Shown here piece by piece: positions 43,575 through 54,307 of a stretch of 64,000 nucleotides of DNA. The stretch's first letter is position 1; each line of letters starts with the position of its first letter. The stretch is taken from assembly GCA_943736015.1 (NCBI GenBank), contig OX031064.1, positions 40,537,361 through 40,601,360 of the forward strand, given 5' to 3'. The notes under the pieces were generated by a model. It was not told the DNA's origin and did no database searches. It saw only the letters and a program-made list of their open reading frames with translations. The DNA comes from Tridacna crocea. Lineage: Eukaryota; Mollusca; Bivalvia; Cardiida; Cardiidae. The position numbers and the translations under genes were made by a program.

Positions 43575-45085
43575 GCGGCTGAAAACTAGGTTTAATGTAT
43601 GTCTGTGATGTACTATATACCAAGCAAGTCATATACAGGTAATTGTGGAACCATTAATACTATTCAATACCCACTGAATCATGGGATAGAATGAACTTGT
43701 AACTTGCAAATAAATGGCCAACAGCGCAAAGTTTCGACCCGGGACAGCCTGAGGACTGAGAAGGCTGACCTTCCTTGATTTTTATGCTCCCCGAAGGGCG
43801 AGCATATAGTCGCCGCTTCGTCTGTCCGTCCGTCTGTCCGTCCGTCCGTCCGTCCGTCCGTCCTTCCGTCCGTCTGTCCGTCCGTCCGTCCGAAGCGATT
43901 TCTCCACAACCCTTGGACCAAATTGGATGAAACTTCATATATGAACTCCTTGGGGTAATGCGCCGATATACTTTTCCCGGATTTTCAATTTGACCCCGTG
44001 TCATGGAAAAAAGGGGCTTAATGCAAAATTGCAATTTTTACCAATATCTCATTCAGTTTTTGTCAGAATATCATGAAACTTCATGGTTATATTGTTTATG
44101 GAAAGTCTTAGCATGTGCCCTTGCTATTTTTAATCTGGGCATTTTTTAAGTTGACGTTCTGTCATGGAAAAAGGGGGCTTCTTGCAAGATTCCAATTTTT
44201 ACTAATATTTCATTCAGTTTTGGTCAAAATTTCATTAAACTTCATGGTTATATTGTTTTTTAAGAGTTTCACCATGTGCTCTTGTTTCTTTATCTATGTG
44301 TTTTTCAATTTGACCCTCTTTCATGGAAAAAGGGGGTTTCTTGTAAAATGAAAAAGGGGCCCTAATGCAAAATTGCAATTTTTACTAATATCTTGTTCAG
44401 TTTTTGTCAACATTTCATGGTTATATCTTGTTTTACAAGTTTCAACATGTGCCCTTTGTTTTTGCAATCTATGAATTATTAATGCGCAAATACGTCTTTC
44501 CTGGTTTCTCAAATTAAGGCTGCATCATGGAAAAAGGGGACTTCATGGAAAAAATTGTTTTTCACTAGGTTCTCCTTTATCAGTGCTCAGACCTTTGTGA
44601 AATTTCAAATCTGAACTTGTTGGAACGTTGCCCAGGTACCTCTCTTCCTTTTTCTCAATTTCAGGCTGCGTCTCGGAAAAAGGGGGCTTCATGTAAAAAA
44701 TTGTTTTATGTAATATTTAATACATGACTTCTCAAAATTTTATGAATTTCGAATTTTTAATTATTATTAAAAAATGCCACAAACCACACACCCGTTGTAT
44801 TTATTGCAATGATCCAATACTGTCTTATGGGAAAAGGAGGCTTAAAGGGGGCTTATTGTCCTCTACAAGTTTATGTTGGCTATCTCTAAGATAGTAATTG
44901 CCTTTTCACTTCAAATTTTGGGGGGCGTGAACAGGTTCTTCTAGGATAAAAGAAGTGAATTTATATCACTTTCTTATATTTTATGACAAGCACTTGTTCG
45001 GGGAGCATAACCCGTCTCTGACGGCTCTTGTTGTTTCCAGTTTTGCAAATGCATTAAACCCCAATTTCATAGAGCCTTGCCACAG
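43575..45085. mobile_element. Family D MITE split by a pearl-like element
   Basis: Left part 43575-43772 (GGTTTAATGTATGTCTGTGA...TTTCGACCCGGGACAGCC...GGCTGACC) and right part about 45032-45085 (CAGTTTTGCAAATGCATTAA ACCCC) are consecutive segments of family D. The interval between them is the insertion. Confidence 0.65.
43773..45031 (+). mobile_element. Pearl/Helentron-like element
   Basis: Starts with the short hairpin ATGCTCCCCGAAGGGCGAGC, followed by a (CCGT)n microsatellite (about 43820-43892). Then comes a core of about five ~160-200-bp tandem units, each marked by TCATGGAAAAAGGGGGCTTC-like blocks (about 44002, 44163, 44322, 44526, 44672). It ends with the hairpin CCGTCTCTGACGG followed by CTCTTG. 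This layout matches bivalve 'pearl' elements. The hairpin plus CT-rich terminus and lack of TIRs suggest a Helentron-type mechanism, which is inferred. Open frames through the (CCGT)n tract are not genes. Confidence 0.7.
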
Positions 45086-45926
45086 GCGTTCGTTTTGTGA
45101 CAAACTTCGCCATCTACGTAACATTTACATTACAGTGCATACGAGTAGATTGTGAAGTTCGTAAAAAACACCAGAACGCCGGTGTGTTTGGCTCATTTAA
45201 ATTCTATAACCGACGCATCACTGTGTTGTAAAACTCAGAAAAACTAGTCGCTGAAATATGTGGATGGTTCATCCGCGTGGTCTTTACGGTACTGTGTAGA
45301 GCTACGCAAAGTATCTTGGATTGTATATACATGTATATAAATAAATACGTTCCCTTCGTAATCCAAACTTGTGAGTTGGCGTAAAGTTATGCAAACATTT
45401 ACTGAAATCATGAAAATATACAGTATGATGAAACTTTTTTTTTCAAACTCTTGATGCAAGCTTGCTTACCTAAATTGCATTCGCGAGTTTCATGTGTACG
45501 CATTTTAGTGAAAGCCAGCCATATACAGCTTTTGAGAGCTTTTGCAGGAACTGCTTCGTTCACAAAAAGTGACTTTTCCGCACTAAGAATATTACTGTGT
45601 AGGTGGATTGTTTTGTTAGAAATTTTCAGTATATAATATACAGGAATGGAAAAGGTCGGCAAAGTCGGTTATAGCAATAACGATTAACACCGAGATGATG
45701 TCGGCTTGTGCCGATTAAACCCTATCAAAGAGATCATTATTAATTTACTGCCAAAGACAAATTGGCGGGCAGTGAAAGATAAAGGATTCTACATAAGTTG
45801 GCATGAGACATAGAATTTTATCAAACCAGTCAAAGACAAATGGTAGTAAGCGAGCTTCTTCAAAACATTTCACTTTTTAGTCCCTTTAATAAATATTTAC
45901 CTCAAAAGCCAGTACACGTCAGATCC
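45086..45926. other. No recognised feature
   Basis: Nothing recognised. Confidence 0.4.
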
Positions 45927-46150
45927 TTAACCCTTTCCCAAACAATCCCTGGTTTTTACGACCCTGAAATAGAAGCCTTTTGAAAACATTCTGGGGAAAG
46001 GAGAAAATGCTGGTAACCACCATTTTCTCCTTTTCCCACAATGTTTTCTACCCTTCCCTAGGCAAATTTCAATTTTTGAGTTATGTTTTATTTGTCATCT
46101 GCAAGTAGTTTCAGTTTGGACCAGTCTAATATTTTGTCATTTGGCAAAGA
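45927..46150. mobile_element. Family A MITE, full length
   Basis: TTAACCCTTTCCCAAACAAT to TTTGTCATTTGGCAAAGACA with the near-perfect hairpin at about 45985-46045. It is 0.8 kb upstream of the host gene's start codon. Confidence 0.8.
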
Positions 46151-46373
46151 CAAAATAATATTGTATCTAGAGTTGTAGTTTATCATACAAGTGTTAATAC
46201 ATATAAGCCATTTTGCGTGTACCTGTGTATTTAAGTTCACGTGAAGCATATTCGCCTCCATGACAGGTGTGTACATCACGGACAAGAAAGAGGTCGAAAG
46301 AATCTCGCATACAATTGATTCAACCTGAAGATGACAAATTTCACACTTTCATTAGGATCATCGACTTTGGCAA

Positions 46374-46574
46374 TTAACCCTTATCCTGCCGTTGGCGACC
46401 ATGGATGACCCGTGCGGAGACTGTACAGCACATACGTGCAGTCTGATTTTGCTCTACACTCTCCAGCTGCATTATCGGTAGTTTGGATCATATAAGCCTA
46501 GCCCAGTGCCCGCACACCTAGCAAATCCTTTTTCGTAAACGTCACCAATCTGTATTTGGCAGGATAAGGGTTAA
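46374..46574. mobile_element. Family B MITE, reference copy
   Basis: 201 bp with a perfect 17-bp terminal inverted repeat, TTAACCCTTATCCTGCC / GGCAGGATAAGGGTTAA. The central palindrome is diverged. It defines the ends of family B: TTAA target, then CCCTTATCCTG. Confidence 0.85.
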
Positions 46575-46973
46575 CACAGAAATCTAGGTCAGCTAGAATA
46601 ATGCGTATGGTTGCAGAACTTTGGCCAAGTACCGCTTAACTCAAACCCGAGTAAGAGAACTTACAATGGCTACATTAGATTGAAAATAAACGTGGTTATG
46701 TGATAAAATGCTATACTTCACAGGTCGAATGGTCCGGTCCACTTTGGGTTTTATGTTTGTTGTCTAGGATGTACATGACAAAATAACGTCTTTGAATCTA
46801 GAACATCAGGGATTTTACAGAATGACTTTATCTATTTCAGCTATTCGATAGGCCAACTCTAACTATTTCCACAACATGAGATATACTCGTATATTTCTTT
46901 GCAGTCAGAATGAACACTGATCTTGAAGAATAACTGGAAGAGATCTCGAAGAACACAAACAAAGCCAGCAAGA
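46575..46973 (+). promoter_or_regulatory. Upstream region and 5' leader of the cysteine-rich gene
   Basis: No convincing TATA or Inr can be fixed. TTTCTTTGCAG at 46894-46904 looks like a 3' splice site, so the leader may begin in an upstream non-coding exon. A seven-codon upstream frame (ATG 46910, stop 46931-46933) precedes the main ATG and could dampen translation. Confidence 0.35.
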
Positions 46974-47133
46974 ATGTCTACACACAAGGACCAAATTTTA
47001 CTAGTGATATCAATATTTATTCTACTACCACAATGTTTTACACAAGATTGTCGTTATGTACGTTGTGATCCACCCCAGTGCACTAATCCTGTGTCCATTC
47101 CAGGGAGATGCTGTCATGTCTGCCCTCCGAAAG
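46974..47133 (+). CDS. Cysteine-rich secreted protein, exon 1 (signal peptide + half-VWC module 1)
   Basis: First coding exon of a five-exon partial gene. ATG 46974 is the first in-frame ATG and opens a signal peptide: MSTHKDQ, then a hydrophobic ILLVISIFILLP stretch, with likely cleavage near FTQ-DC. The mature start holds six cysteines spaced C-x4-C-x4-C-x9-CC-x2-C, like the C-terminal half of a von Willebrand factor C domain. The exon ends AAAG|GTTTGA after one base of a codon (phase 1), and all later exons keep that phase. The product is extracellular. A shell-matrix, inhibitor or signalling-modulator role is inferred from domain company only. Intron 1 is 2055 bp and full of repeats. Confidence 0.75.
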
Positions 47134-47293
47134 GTTTGATCTCACCAATTCTATCCATATTCTCCCTTCTTTCCCCCCATTTTTTATTTCTGATCAACAA
47201 AGTCATATTCTATCCGTTTTCTTTCTATTCATATTCAGTTTCATTCCCATCAGTTACGTATAGTTCTTCCTCTTGAATTTCATTTACCAAATC

Positions 47294-47378
47294 ATTCCTC
47301 CTCGTCCTCTTCTTCTTCTTCTTTTTTCTTCTTCTTCTTCTTGTTCTTCTTCTTGTTATTGTTCTTGTTCTTCTTCTT
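47294..47378. repeat. (CTT)n microsatellite in intron 1
   Basis: Imperfect TTC/CTT run with occasional GTT units. Confidence 0.85.
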
Positions 47379-47393
47379 CTAAAATTATTCATT

Positions 47394-47578
47394 TTAACTC
47401 ATTACCAAACAACCAGACGACAAAATAAAAGTGACTGAAAATTTGAAGTTTGTTTTGTGAAGAGTAGAAAATATTGTAGGAAAAGGAGAAAATGCTGGTT
47501 CTCCATTTCCCACAATGTTTTCAAAAGGCTTCTTTCTCAGGGTCGTCAAAAGTAGGCATTATATGGTAATGGGTAAAT
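47394..47578. mobile_element. Family A MITE, hairpin arm partly deleted
   Basis: TTAACTCATTACCAAACAAC to ATGGTAATGGGTAAAT. The right hairpin arm has lost about 20 bp (CTGGTT then CTCCATTTCCC), and part of the left segment is also missing. Confidence 0.7.
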
Positions 47579-47601
47579 CAACATAATGTCCAATACATGA
47601 T

Positions 47602-47851
47602 CTACACTTTGGCAAAAAGGGAGCTAAATATATCTGCATGATGTATTATGCTAAGCAAGGCGAAACATAGTTATGGGACAGTAAAAGCTACTTCCTTTAA
47701 CAACCGACTTAATTATAGGCTAGACTTGCCCTTGGACATGCAGGATGTTGACCAATAACGAAAAGTTTCGGCCTAGGTCGGACTGTGGAGGCTGGCCTGT
47801 GTCGATACTATTCGAGGATGCATAAAGCCCTTTTTTTACAGAGCAAGCTTG
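47602..47851. mobile_element. Family D MITE
   Basis: ACTTTGGCAAAAAGGGAGCT at the left, GCCCTTTTTTTACAGAGCAA at the right, and a diverged GGCCTAGGTCGGACTG core. Confidence 0.65.
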
Positions 47852-47907
47852 GGCCATATAATTTCAACCGTTTTCGAGACGAACTGCTGGACTCGAACCA
47901 CGGTTTG

Positions 47908-48635
47908 TATTGGCCAGCCATTCTTAAAGGTGGCCCTTCAGATTATGGGACAAAAATTTTACAAAAATACAAAAAAATAATCTTTATACTCCCAAAGCTT
48001 TATAATTTTCATTCATAAAACCCCAGTAGTCGAAAACCATCCAACAACAAGAGAAATCAGAGATTTACTACAGCCCAGATCGACACCGAAGGGAAACACG
48101 GTCCATTTTTACATGAGCAAATTGCTCATTTACATTCTGGAAATGCACAGACAAAGATTCAAACATAGCGTCCGAGGAAGACATTATGGAAAATAATTAC
48201 ATATTTGTTATTTTATGGAATTCAAGCGTCATTAGTCACGTGCCAGTCACTTAACATTCCCACAATTCTTGTTTTGATTTTTGACACGAAATCTAAAAAA
48301 TAGCTTAAGGGGCTACGTAGCCTTTTAAGGGAATACCCCCCCCCCCATTTCTTTTTTATAATATTATATATTTTTATTGATGATTTGTATTGGGGGGGTG
48401 TATTAATTTCTGTGATAAATATATATTTTTTTCTAATTTGGTGCGATTTGAAAAACCTAAACTGATATGCACCTTTAAGAACACTTTCAGTCTAATTCTC
48501 AAGAAATTTCTAAATTTGAAAGTAACACAACCTACGACTGTCTAAACCAAATCTTTAGACAATTAGAAATTGTTTTATTTTCTTAATCTATCTTTAGAAC
48601 AAAAGTGTTCTCAAAAATAGATTGTGAATATGATC
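47908..48635. mobile_element. Family E MITE split by family F
   Basis: Left remnant 47908-47937 (TTTGTATTGGCCAGCCATTC) and right part 48475-48635 (TTAAGAACACTTTCAGTCTA...GTAACACAACC...) together follow the family E order. Family F sits between them at a TTAA. Confidence 0.6.
47934..48478. mobile_element. Family F element, inverted copy
   Basis: TTAAAGGTGGCCCTTCAGAT to GATATGCACCTTTAA, the reverse complement of 22738-23583 without the SINE. It shows the uninterrupted SINE target (AAATAATTACATATTTG at about 48190). It also contains a C(10) run and a G(7) run (about 48335-48400). Confidence 0.8.
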
Positions 48636-48787
48636 ATAAATTTTAAATTTGTGGTCTAATTTGTGGTCAGCCATTACTTTTAATACGCATGCACGCGTCT
48701 ATTTAAATTCATTTCTACAGTATGGTAATGTGCTGCATTTAATTTCAATCATTTGATTACCCTAAACGAAAATGCGGGGGTTTTTTT

Positions 48788-48857
48788 TAGATGGCATAGA
48801 TCAGGATCAGATTGAGCAGAACGTGAAGTCAGATCTTTGACCTATACCATCCGCTTG
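48788..48857. repeat. Family B' hairpin core
   Basis: AGATGGCATAGATCAGGATC to TGACCTATACCATCCGC. Confidence 0.6.
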
Positions 48858-48956
48858 TTTTGTCTAAACCAATAAGATGATTTTTTCTAAAATTTTAGTG
48901 GATTATATCTTCAGACGTCGAAAGAGGTTGACTTTATTTATTTGGCGTTGAAGGAT

Positions 48957-49175
48957 TTAAAAATTTATCACACAGTACGTACTTTTCACTGAACAAGAGA
49001 AAGAATACTTGAAAACATTGTGGGAAAAGGAGAAAATGCTGGTAACCGGCATTTTCTCCTTTTCCCACAATGTTTTCTACCTATCAAAGACGACTTCCAA
49101 AACATTTAATGTAGTAGCTACATTATGCTTTGTATTTGGATATGTCTAGCATTTTGTCCCTTGATGAAGGGTTAC
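48957..49175. mobile_element. Family A MITE abutting the WAP exon's splice site
   Basis: TTAAAAATTTATCACACAGT to CATTTTGTCCCTTGATGAAGGGTTAC, with a near-perfect hairpin at 49014-49077. The right end lies 12 bp upstream of the acceptor AG (49187-49188), so the branch point and most of the pyrimidine-rich tract must lie in MITE sequence. Confidence 0.8.
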
Positions 49176-49188
49176 ATATATGTTACAG

Positions 49189-49332
49189 GAAATACCGCCC
49201 CACAAGGGAGATGTCCAAGGGCAGATATCAGTTTTCCTTGCGGGGATCACTGTAGAACCGACTCAGATTGCTCGAATAACAGAAAGTGTTGTGATCATGG
49301 GTGTGGTCGATCCTGCAGGACCACAGTGACAG
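49189..49332 (+). CDS. Cysteine-rich secreted protein, exon 2 (WAP domain)
   Basis: 144-bp symmetric phase 1-1 exon between acceptor TGTTACAG|GA and donor GACAG|GTAGGC. It encodes one complete four-disulfide-core (WAP) domain. The eight cysteines run GRC, FPC, then DHC-x5-C-x5-CC-x3-C-x3-C, the canonical spacing. WAP domains are often serine-protease inhibitors or antimicrobial, and occur in molluscan shell proteins such as lustrin and perlwapin. Because the exon is symmetric, skipping it would keep the frame. Confidence 0.8.
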
Positions 49333-49829
49333 GTAGGCATGTGTTGTTGTGGTGGGGGTGTTAGACTGGGAAAACTAGTCTTTTACCAAGACGACCATTT
49401 GAAAGCACATTTCAGTATGTAAAATCGTATATTTGTCGACGTCCAAGTGTTCACTGCTTCTTCCGAAAGTATAAATTAATGTTCATATAATATATTTAAC
49501 CGAATCTTATTTGACTTGAAATGATGTTTTAAATGAGCTCTGGTCATATTTCAATTGTAGCCTTAGACTTCGTGACTAATCAAAAGTTTTTCTCGTTAGT
49601 CTACCTTTTAAAGTAGGCTTTTAAATGGAAGATAAAAAAAAATAAACAGAAGTTACCTGCTATACGCATATCGAAACATGTAAAAGGACTGATTTTGATG
49701 AATGTTTTCTTCTTTCAACAACTGAATTAGAATTATCCCCGCAATTAAACTATGGACCCACTTATCGACCTTGCTGGTTGGTTTGGCTGCAGCACGGTCA
49801 TGCGTCTTTCTGTTCGTCCATGTATAATA
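49333..49829. other. Intron 2, left unique part
   Basis: No repeat family or extra exon recognised. Confidence 0.4.
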
Positions 49830-50272
49830 ATATACTAATCAAAATTTTCGAGGGATCACCATATTAGATTAACCATTGAGCTTGCTGTGGCATCATGTAT
49901 GGTTTTACAATGCGTTTCATTGCCACACCAATTGATAAAATCATCAGTGGAAATGGATCTTTAACCCTTTACCATAGGAAGCCGACTGTTAAAGACACTG
50001 AGAAAGAAGCCTTTGGAAAAAATGTCGGAAAAAGGAGAAAATACTGAATACCAGCATTTTCTCCTTTTCCAAAGATATTTTCTACCCTTTGACTGACAGT
50101 TTATTGTACTTTGCTTTTGGGGTTCAGTCAGCGAATGTTTTCAACTTGGAAAAATCTAATTTTATTGCGTGGTAAAATGTTTCTGCAAAACTGCAGTAAC
50201 ATATACGTATATACTCATACTGAAAAATGTAAGTGATCCCTATCAAAGTGCGAGAAGTATATATATAGTAAC
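49830..50272. repeat. Dispersed repeat J, copy 2, carrying family A
   Basis: Aligns with 18590-19035 on both sides of the MITE at 49961-50182: TTTTCGAGGGATCACCATAT, ATCATGTATGGTTTTACAAT, GTAAGTGATCCCTATCAAAG. The LTR retrotransposon starts exactly at its right end. Confidence 0.65.
49961..50182. mobile_element. Family A MITE inside repeat J
   Basis: TTAACCCTTTACCATAGGAA to GCGTGGTAAAATGTTTC. Hairpin diverged. Same position within J as at 18730-18954. Confidence 0.7.
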
Positions 50273-50805
50273 TGTTACGAGCCACCAGTAACAAGAAAGA
50301 AAACCAGCAACAAGCCTTTAACAGTTAACAATATTTATTAATGAACAAAGACAAAAAGGTACAATAGGAGTTAAGTTTGAATGAAATTTTGTCAATTCTA
50401 ATCTTAGAATGTTGAAATAAAAGAAGTCCCTCAAAATTAAGGATAATGTTTAGACTACAAAAGAATGAAATTTCTGGTTCCTAAAACCTATATTAACAAT
50501 AGTGTCAAAGTAGATATGAGCAACCTTCAACAAAAAAAGTTATTCCAACTTACAGATGTATATCCCAGGTTAAACCCAACACTTTTCACTAATTCTGTAT
50601 CTTCCATGCCACAAATCTAACTTCAAAATCCAAAATCATGAAGTAAGTTACTCAGGACTATTTATATCAAATTGGAAAATTTTAAATCTAGAAAGATGAC
50701 ATCATTGATTAGTAAACAGCCTGATTCTAAAAATAACCACAGTTGAAAAACGTGGTTCTAGAATATTCTGAAAACAGGTCACTGTATATTCTATCTACAT
50801 AACTG
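50273..50805 (-). repeat. 3' LTR of the Ty3-type element
   Basis: 533 bp, LTR termini TG...CA decayed at one end. On the - strand it has TATA-like GATATAAATAG (around 50660-50670) and AATAAA (around 50333-50339). It is longer than its partner because the other LTR has lost a ~35-bp segment. Confidence 0.8.
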
Positions 50806-50820
50806 TTCCCCTCCTAAAGG
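50806..50820 (-). other. Polypurine tract
   Basis: On the - strand reads CCTTTAGGAGGGGAA directly before the 3' LTR. Confidence 0.7.
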
Positions 50821-50949
50821 AAAAGAAACTTTCTTTTGTTTGAAGATAGAAAATATCATTACAAATAAAATGTACGTGGACATACATTATACATATAGAC
50901 AAATATTAGCTATTTACAAATTCTAGACATTTAGCATCAGGGATACAAT

Positions 50950-51300
50950 TATCCCTACCTTTTGTGTGTCTGATACCCATGTTTTATTCTTGTAAAAACA
51001 GACTCCTCCGGAGTAAACGTTGATTCATGTTTTTCATTTCATGGATAAAACTTAGAGGATTATGATCACTTTATAAGATGATGGGTGCAAGAGAAGACGA
51101 CAAAATGCTGAAGAGCAAGAATAAGAGATAAACACACTTTTTCTATTGTTGAGTAGTTTTTCTGATGTTTGTTAAACTTTTTTAGAAATATAACTAACTA
51201 GATGATCTGCACCATTGTAATCTTCTTGAAGTAAAACATGTCCTGCACCCATATCACTAGCATCTACTTCAGCTTAAATTCCTTTCCAAAATTAGGTGCA
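50950..51300 (-). pseudogene. RNase H domain remnant
   Basis: The - strand translation gives EVDASDMGAGHVLLQ, the first RNase H aspartate motif, then KKFNKHQKNYSTIEK and, after a frameshift, SDHNPLSF and NQRLLRRS, the usual end of Ty3-type RNase H. Stops interrupt it. It joins the RT domain without a gap. Confidence 0.75.
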
Positions 51301-51398
51301 AAAAGAACTTTAATTTTTTAGTATGGTTTTTACTTTATCGAAAGCTTCTTGACAATCATCATTCCATATGATTTTTTTGTGTTTGATGAGAAGACTTG

Positions 51399-52175
51399 TC
51401 AGTGGCTCAGCAATGACAAAAAATTACCACAGAATTTCCTGTAGTAACCAGCCTTACCAAGAAATCTCATAAGTTGTATTTTGCATGTAGGTACATGAAA
51501 ATCAGAAATAGCTTTTGCATTAGCTTCTATAGGTTTTACATGTCCTTGTCCAACATCATGACCCAAAAATATTAAACTAGCATGACAAAATTCACTTTTA
51601 ACAAGATTAATTATTAATTTGGCTTTACTCAGTCTGTCAAAAATTCTCTGATCGATAGTCTTTAGATGGTGGTTCCGATCATCGCTGTAAATGATGACAT
51701 CATAAATGTAGGCCCTACAGCCGTCCAATCCAGATATTATCATGTTGATAACACGTTGAAATGTAACTGGCGAGTTTTTCATCCCAAAAGGGACAACATT
51801 GCACTGACAAAGTCCATCAGGAGTTACAAATACAGAGATTTTTTTAGTTCTTTCAGAGAGTGAAATTCGCCAAAATTTTTAGAAGATCAAATTTGGTAAC
51901 ATATTTAGCATGACTAAATATTGTCAATGCAGTCATCTACTCTTGGCACTGGAAAAGAATCAGTCTTGGTCACAGTATTAACTTTTCTATACAGTCAGTG
52001 AACATAATGAAAAGTTCTGGCTTTGGTACAAGAATATAGAGAGGACTCCATTTACTTTGACTAGTTTCAATGAAGTCATTCTCCAATGGATACCGGATTT
52101 CCTCTCTAAGATGCTCCAATTTCTTGGAATTCGATATGGATGTTGTTTCACTGATTTTGAATTTTCATCTTCCAC
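51399..52175 (-). pseudogene. Reverse transcriptase remnant
   Basis: The N-terminal part (51987-52175) has HPYRIP, typical of Ty3-type RT. The later part (51399-51782) has the palm motif and then FLGKAGYYRKFC. The catalytic Y-x-D-D position reads YIYD (51699-51710), so the first aspartate is replaced by tyrosine and the domain is dead even apart from stops between the two parts. Confidence 0.8.
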
Positions 52176-52660
52176 ATCATGGTATATTGTATCTGTGCAT
52201 GTTGTAATATCAGCTTAGAAACAGGTGCTCATATTCAGAAATTAACTTTTTCAATGTATCTTCGCTATTATTGTCTAAATGTGAAAGTTTTTTATCTACA
52301 TGTAAATTTGATAATATTTCAAAATTCTGAAGTTCTGAACCAACAGGGTTAGACTTATCAAAGTTCATGTCTTCACACGATTTATGTCTTCAGGGTTAAT
52401 GTGATTTAGATTTTGAGGGACAGAGGAAACTACATTTATTGGTGAAATATAAATCTCTATCAACATATTCTTTTAACATATAAATATGACATAATTGCTT
52501 TTGTTTTCGCCTGTCAGAATTGTTATCAATATTTTAAGCCACTGACCTTTCTTCTCTACAGAATAAAAACCAAAACATCGAGTTTTCTCTAAATTTGATT
52601 TCGCTTCCTCACAAGCTTTAAATAATCTGTTTCTAAAGTCAGATACATACTGAGGTAAAT
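52176..52660 (-). other. Decayed pol sequence between integrase and RT
   Basis: Expected linker between the integrase C-terminus and RT. Frames are broken and no motif is clear. Confidence 0.4.
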
Positions 52661-53482
52661 TTACAAAGAGTCTACTTGTGAAAGAAATGTTTCTTGTAAA
52701 AGTTTTAAAGGTCCGTGAACTGTGTAACCAAAAACAAGATCAAAAGGACTAAATCCAAGAGATTCCTGTGCAGACTCCCTTACTGCAAAGAGTAAAAGAT
52801 ATATACCTTCATCCCAATCCTTTTGTGGGTCAAAGCAATATGACCTTATCATATTTTTTAAGGTCTGGTGTAATTTTTAAAGGACACATTGGCTTTCAGG
52901 ATGATATGCAGATGACGTATATTGTTTAATTTCCATCTCGTGCATTACTTGTTGAAAAATGCCAGTCATAAAATTTGGCCCTTGATCAGATTGTACAGAT
53001 TAAGGAAGTCTTACAAAAGTAAAAAATTTCACTACAGCTTTGACAATTGTTTTTGATTTCATATTTCTTAAAGATATTGCTTCAGGAAAACGGATGGAAG
53101 CACACACAATTGTCAGAAGGTACTCATTGCCAGCCTTAGTTTTTGGCAAAGGACCTACACAATCAGTTATAATCCTGCTAAAAGGTTAATCAAATGCAGG
53201 GATAAGCTGAAGTTTAGCCGTAGGTGTGACCTTACTGGGTTTGCCTACCATTTGACAAGTATGATATGACCTACAATAATGTGATACATCTGCTTTTAGG
53301 CCAGGCCAATAAAAATGGATAAGAATTTTGTGATAGGTAATATCGATACCTAAATGACCTGACATAGGTGTTTCATGAGCAAAGTTAAATATTTCTGATC
53401 TATAAGATTTAGGTATGACAGCTTGATGATTGACAGCCCACTCATCATCAACAGAAACTTCAGGAGGGCGCCACTTTCTCAT
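52661..53482 (-). pseudogene. Integrase remnant (HHCC + DDE core)
   Basis: 53186-53482 holds the zinc-binding domain (H-x3-7-H then C-x2-C: FAHETPMSGHLG ... YCRSYHTCQ). The core follows with TDCVGP (first Asp), SDQGPNF (second Asp) and HPESQ (Glu), then ESLGFSPFDLVFG, a typical Ty3 integrase motif. At least three stops break it. It lies upstream of RT in transcription order. Confidence 0.85.
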
Positions 53483-53496
53483 TAATATTCCATCTT

Positions 53497-53844
53497 TTAT
53501 ATAAAAACAGGCTCCTGTGAAAGATCAGTTTCACTGACAGCATTTGAAAGTGTTATTTCTGCATCATTGTGCTGGTCTTCACTTTGTTTTGACCTTGATC
53601 TTGCATCATGGCCTTCTTTAACTAAAGGGGAAGATGTATTATCAAATTCTGATGAATTATGTTTAGAATTCATCTGACTTTCAGACAGGTTTTGTGAAAT
53701 AGACCTCTTAATTTCAGTTTTAAATAAATGATCCAACAAGGAATCAGATAAGTTAATATCAGACTGATTTTCAGTCAAAATGACTTTCTTTGCCATAGCT
53801 CTGGTAACTGCACATGAAGATAAAGGTCGGGAATTGTTCCTCAA
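53497..53844 (-). pseudogene. Spacer region between protease and integrase
   Basis: Open for 115 codons on the - strand and Ser/Asp/Glu rich. It starts near SSCAVTRAMAKK, resembling the linker ahead of integrase in metazoan Ty3-type polyproteins. No catalytic motif. Confidence 0.5.
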
Positions 53845-54029
53845 TCGGATTGGGTGATTGATCCATGCAAGGTGCGTCAGTTACAAGAGGATTAACAATT
53901 ACCTTATCACCGGCTAAATCATTGCCTAATAACAGATGAACACCTTTAAGAGGTAAATCTTTTCGAATAACCACAGTCACTGGACCATGATTTAAGGCTG
54001 AAGACAAATAAATGTTATGAAGCGGAACA

Positions 54030-54239
54030 TTAACAAATCCACAGTCTACTTCCTGAATAAGGACACTTGAAGAAGAAGAAGAATTTAGAAGAAGTTTTCT
54101 CAGAAAAAGGCAGGACATCCGCTGAAATAAGAGATTGAGAAGTTCCAGTATCACGTAAAACTTTAATTGGGGTAGACTGGGCAAAATCACTTTTTAGTGA
54201 TACAGAACTATCTGATAAGAATGGTTCATAAATCTCCAT
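54030..54239 (-). pseudogene. Aspartic protease remnant
   Basis: VLRDTGTSQSLIS (around 54125-54160) is the retropepsin active-site motif D-T-G-x-S. The downstream part continues in a shifted frame (53771-54190). Confidence 0.7.
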
Positions 54240-54307
54240 AACAATATCCGTTTCAGGTACTTTGGCCTAGACAAAAGTTTGGTCTTTAAAACATGACAGG
54301 TGTAACG

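Noticed and set aside
43660-44034. Thr-Asp-Gly-Arg repeat protein
   Set aside because: Translation of the (CCGT)n microsatellite in the pearl-like element.
46923-46973. Extended N-terminus of the cysteine-rich protein
   Set aside because: Upstream codons are open but start without an ATG; the signal peptide fits the ATG at 46974.
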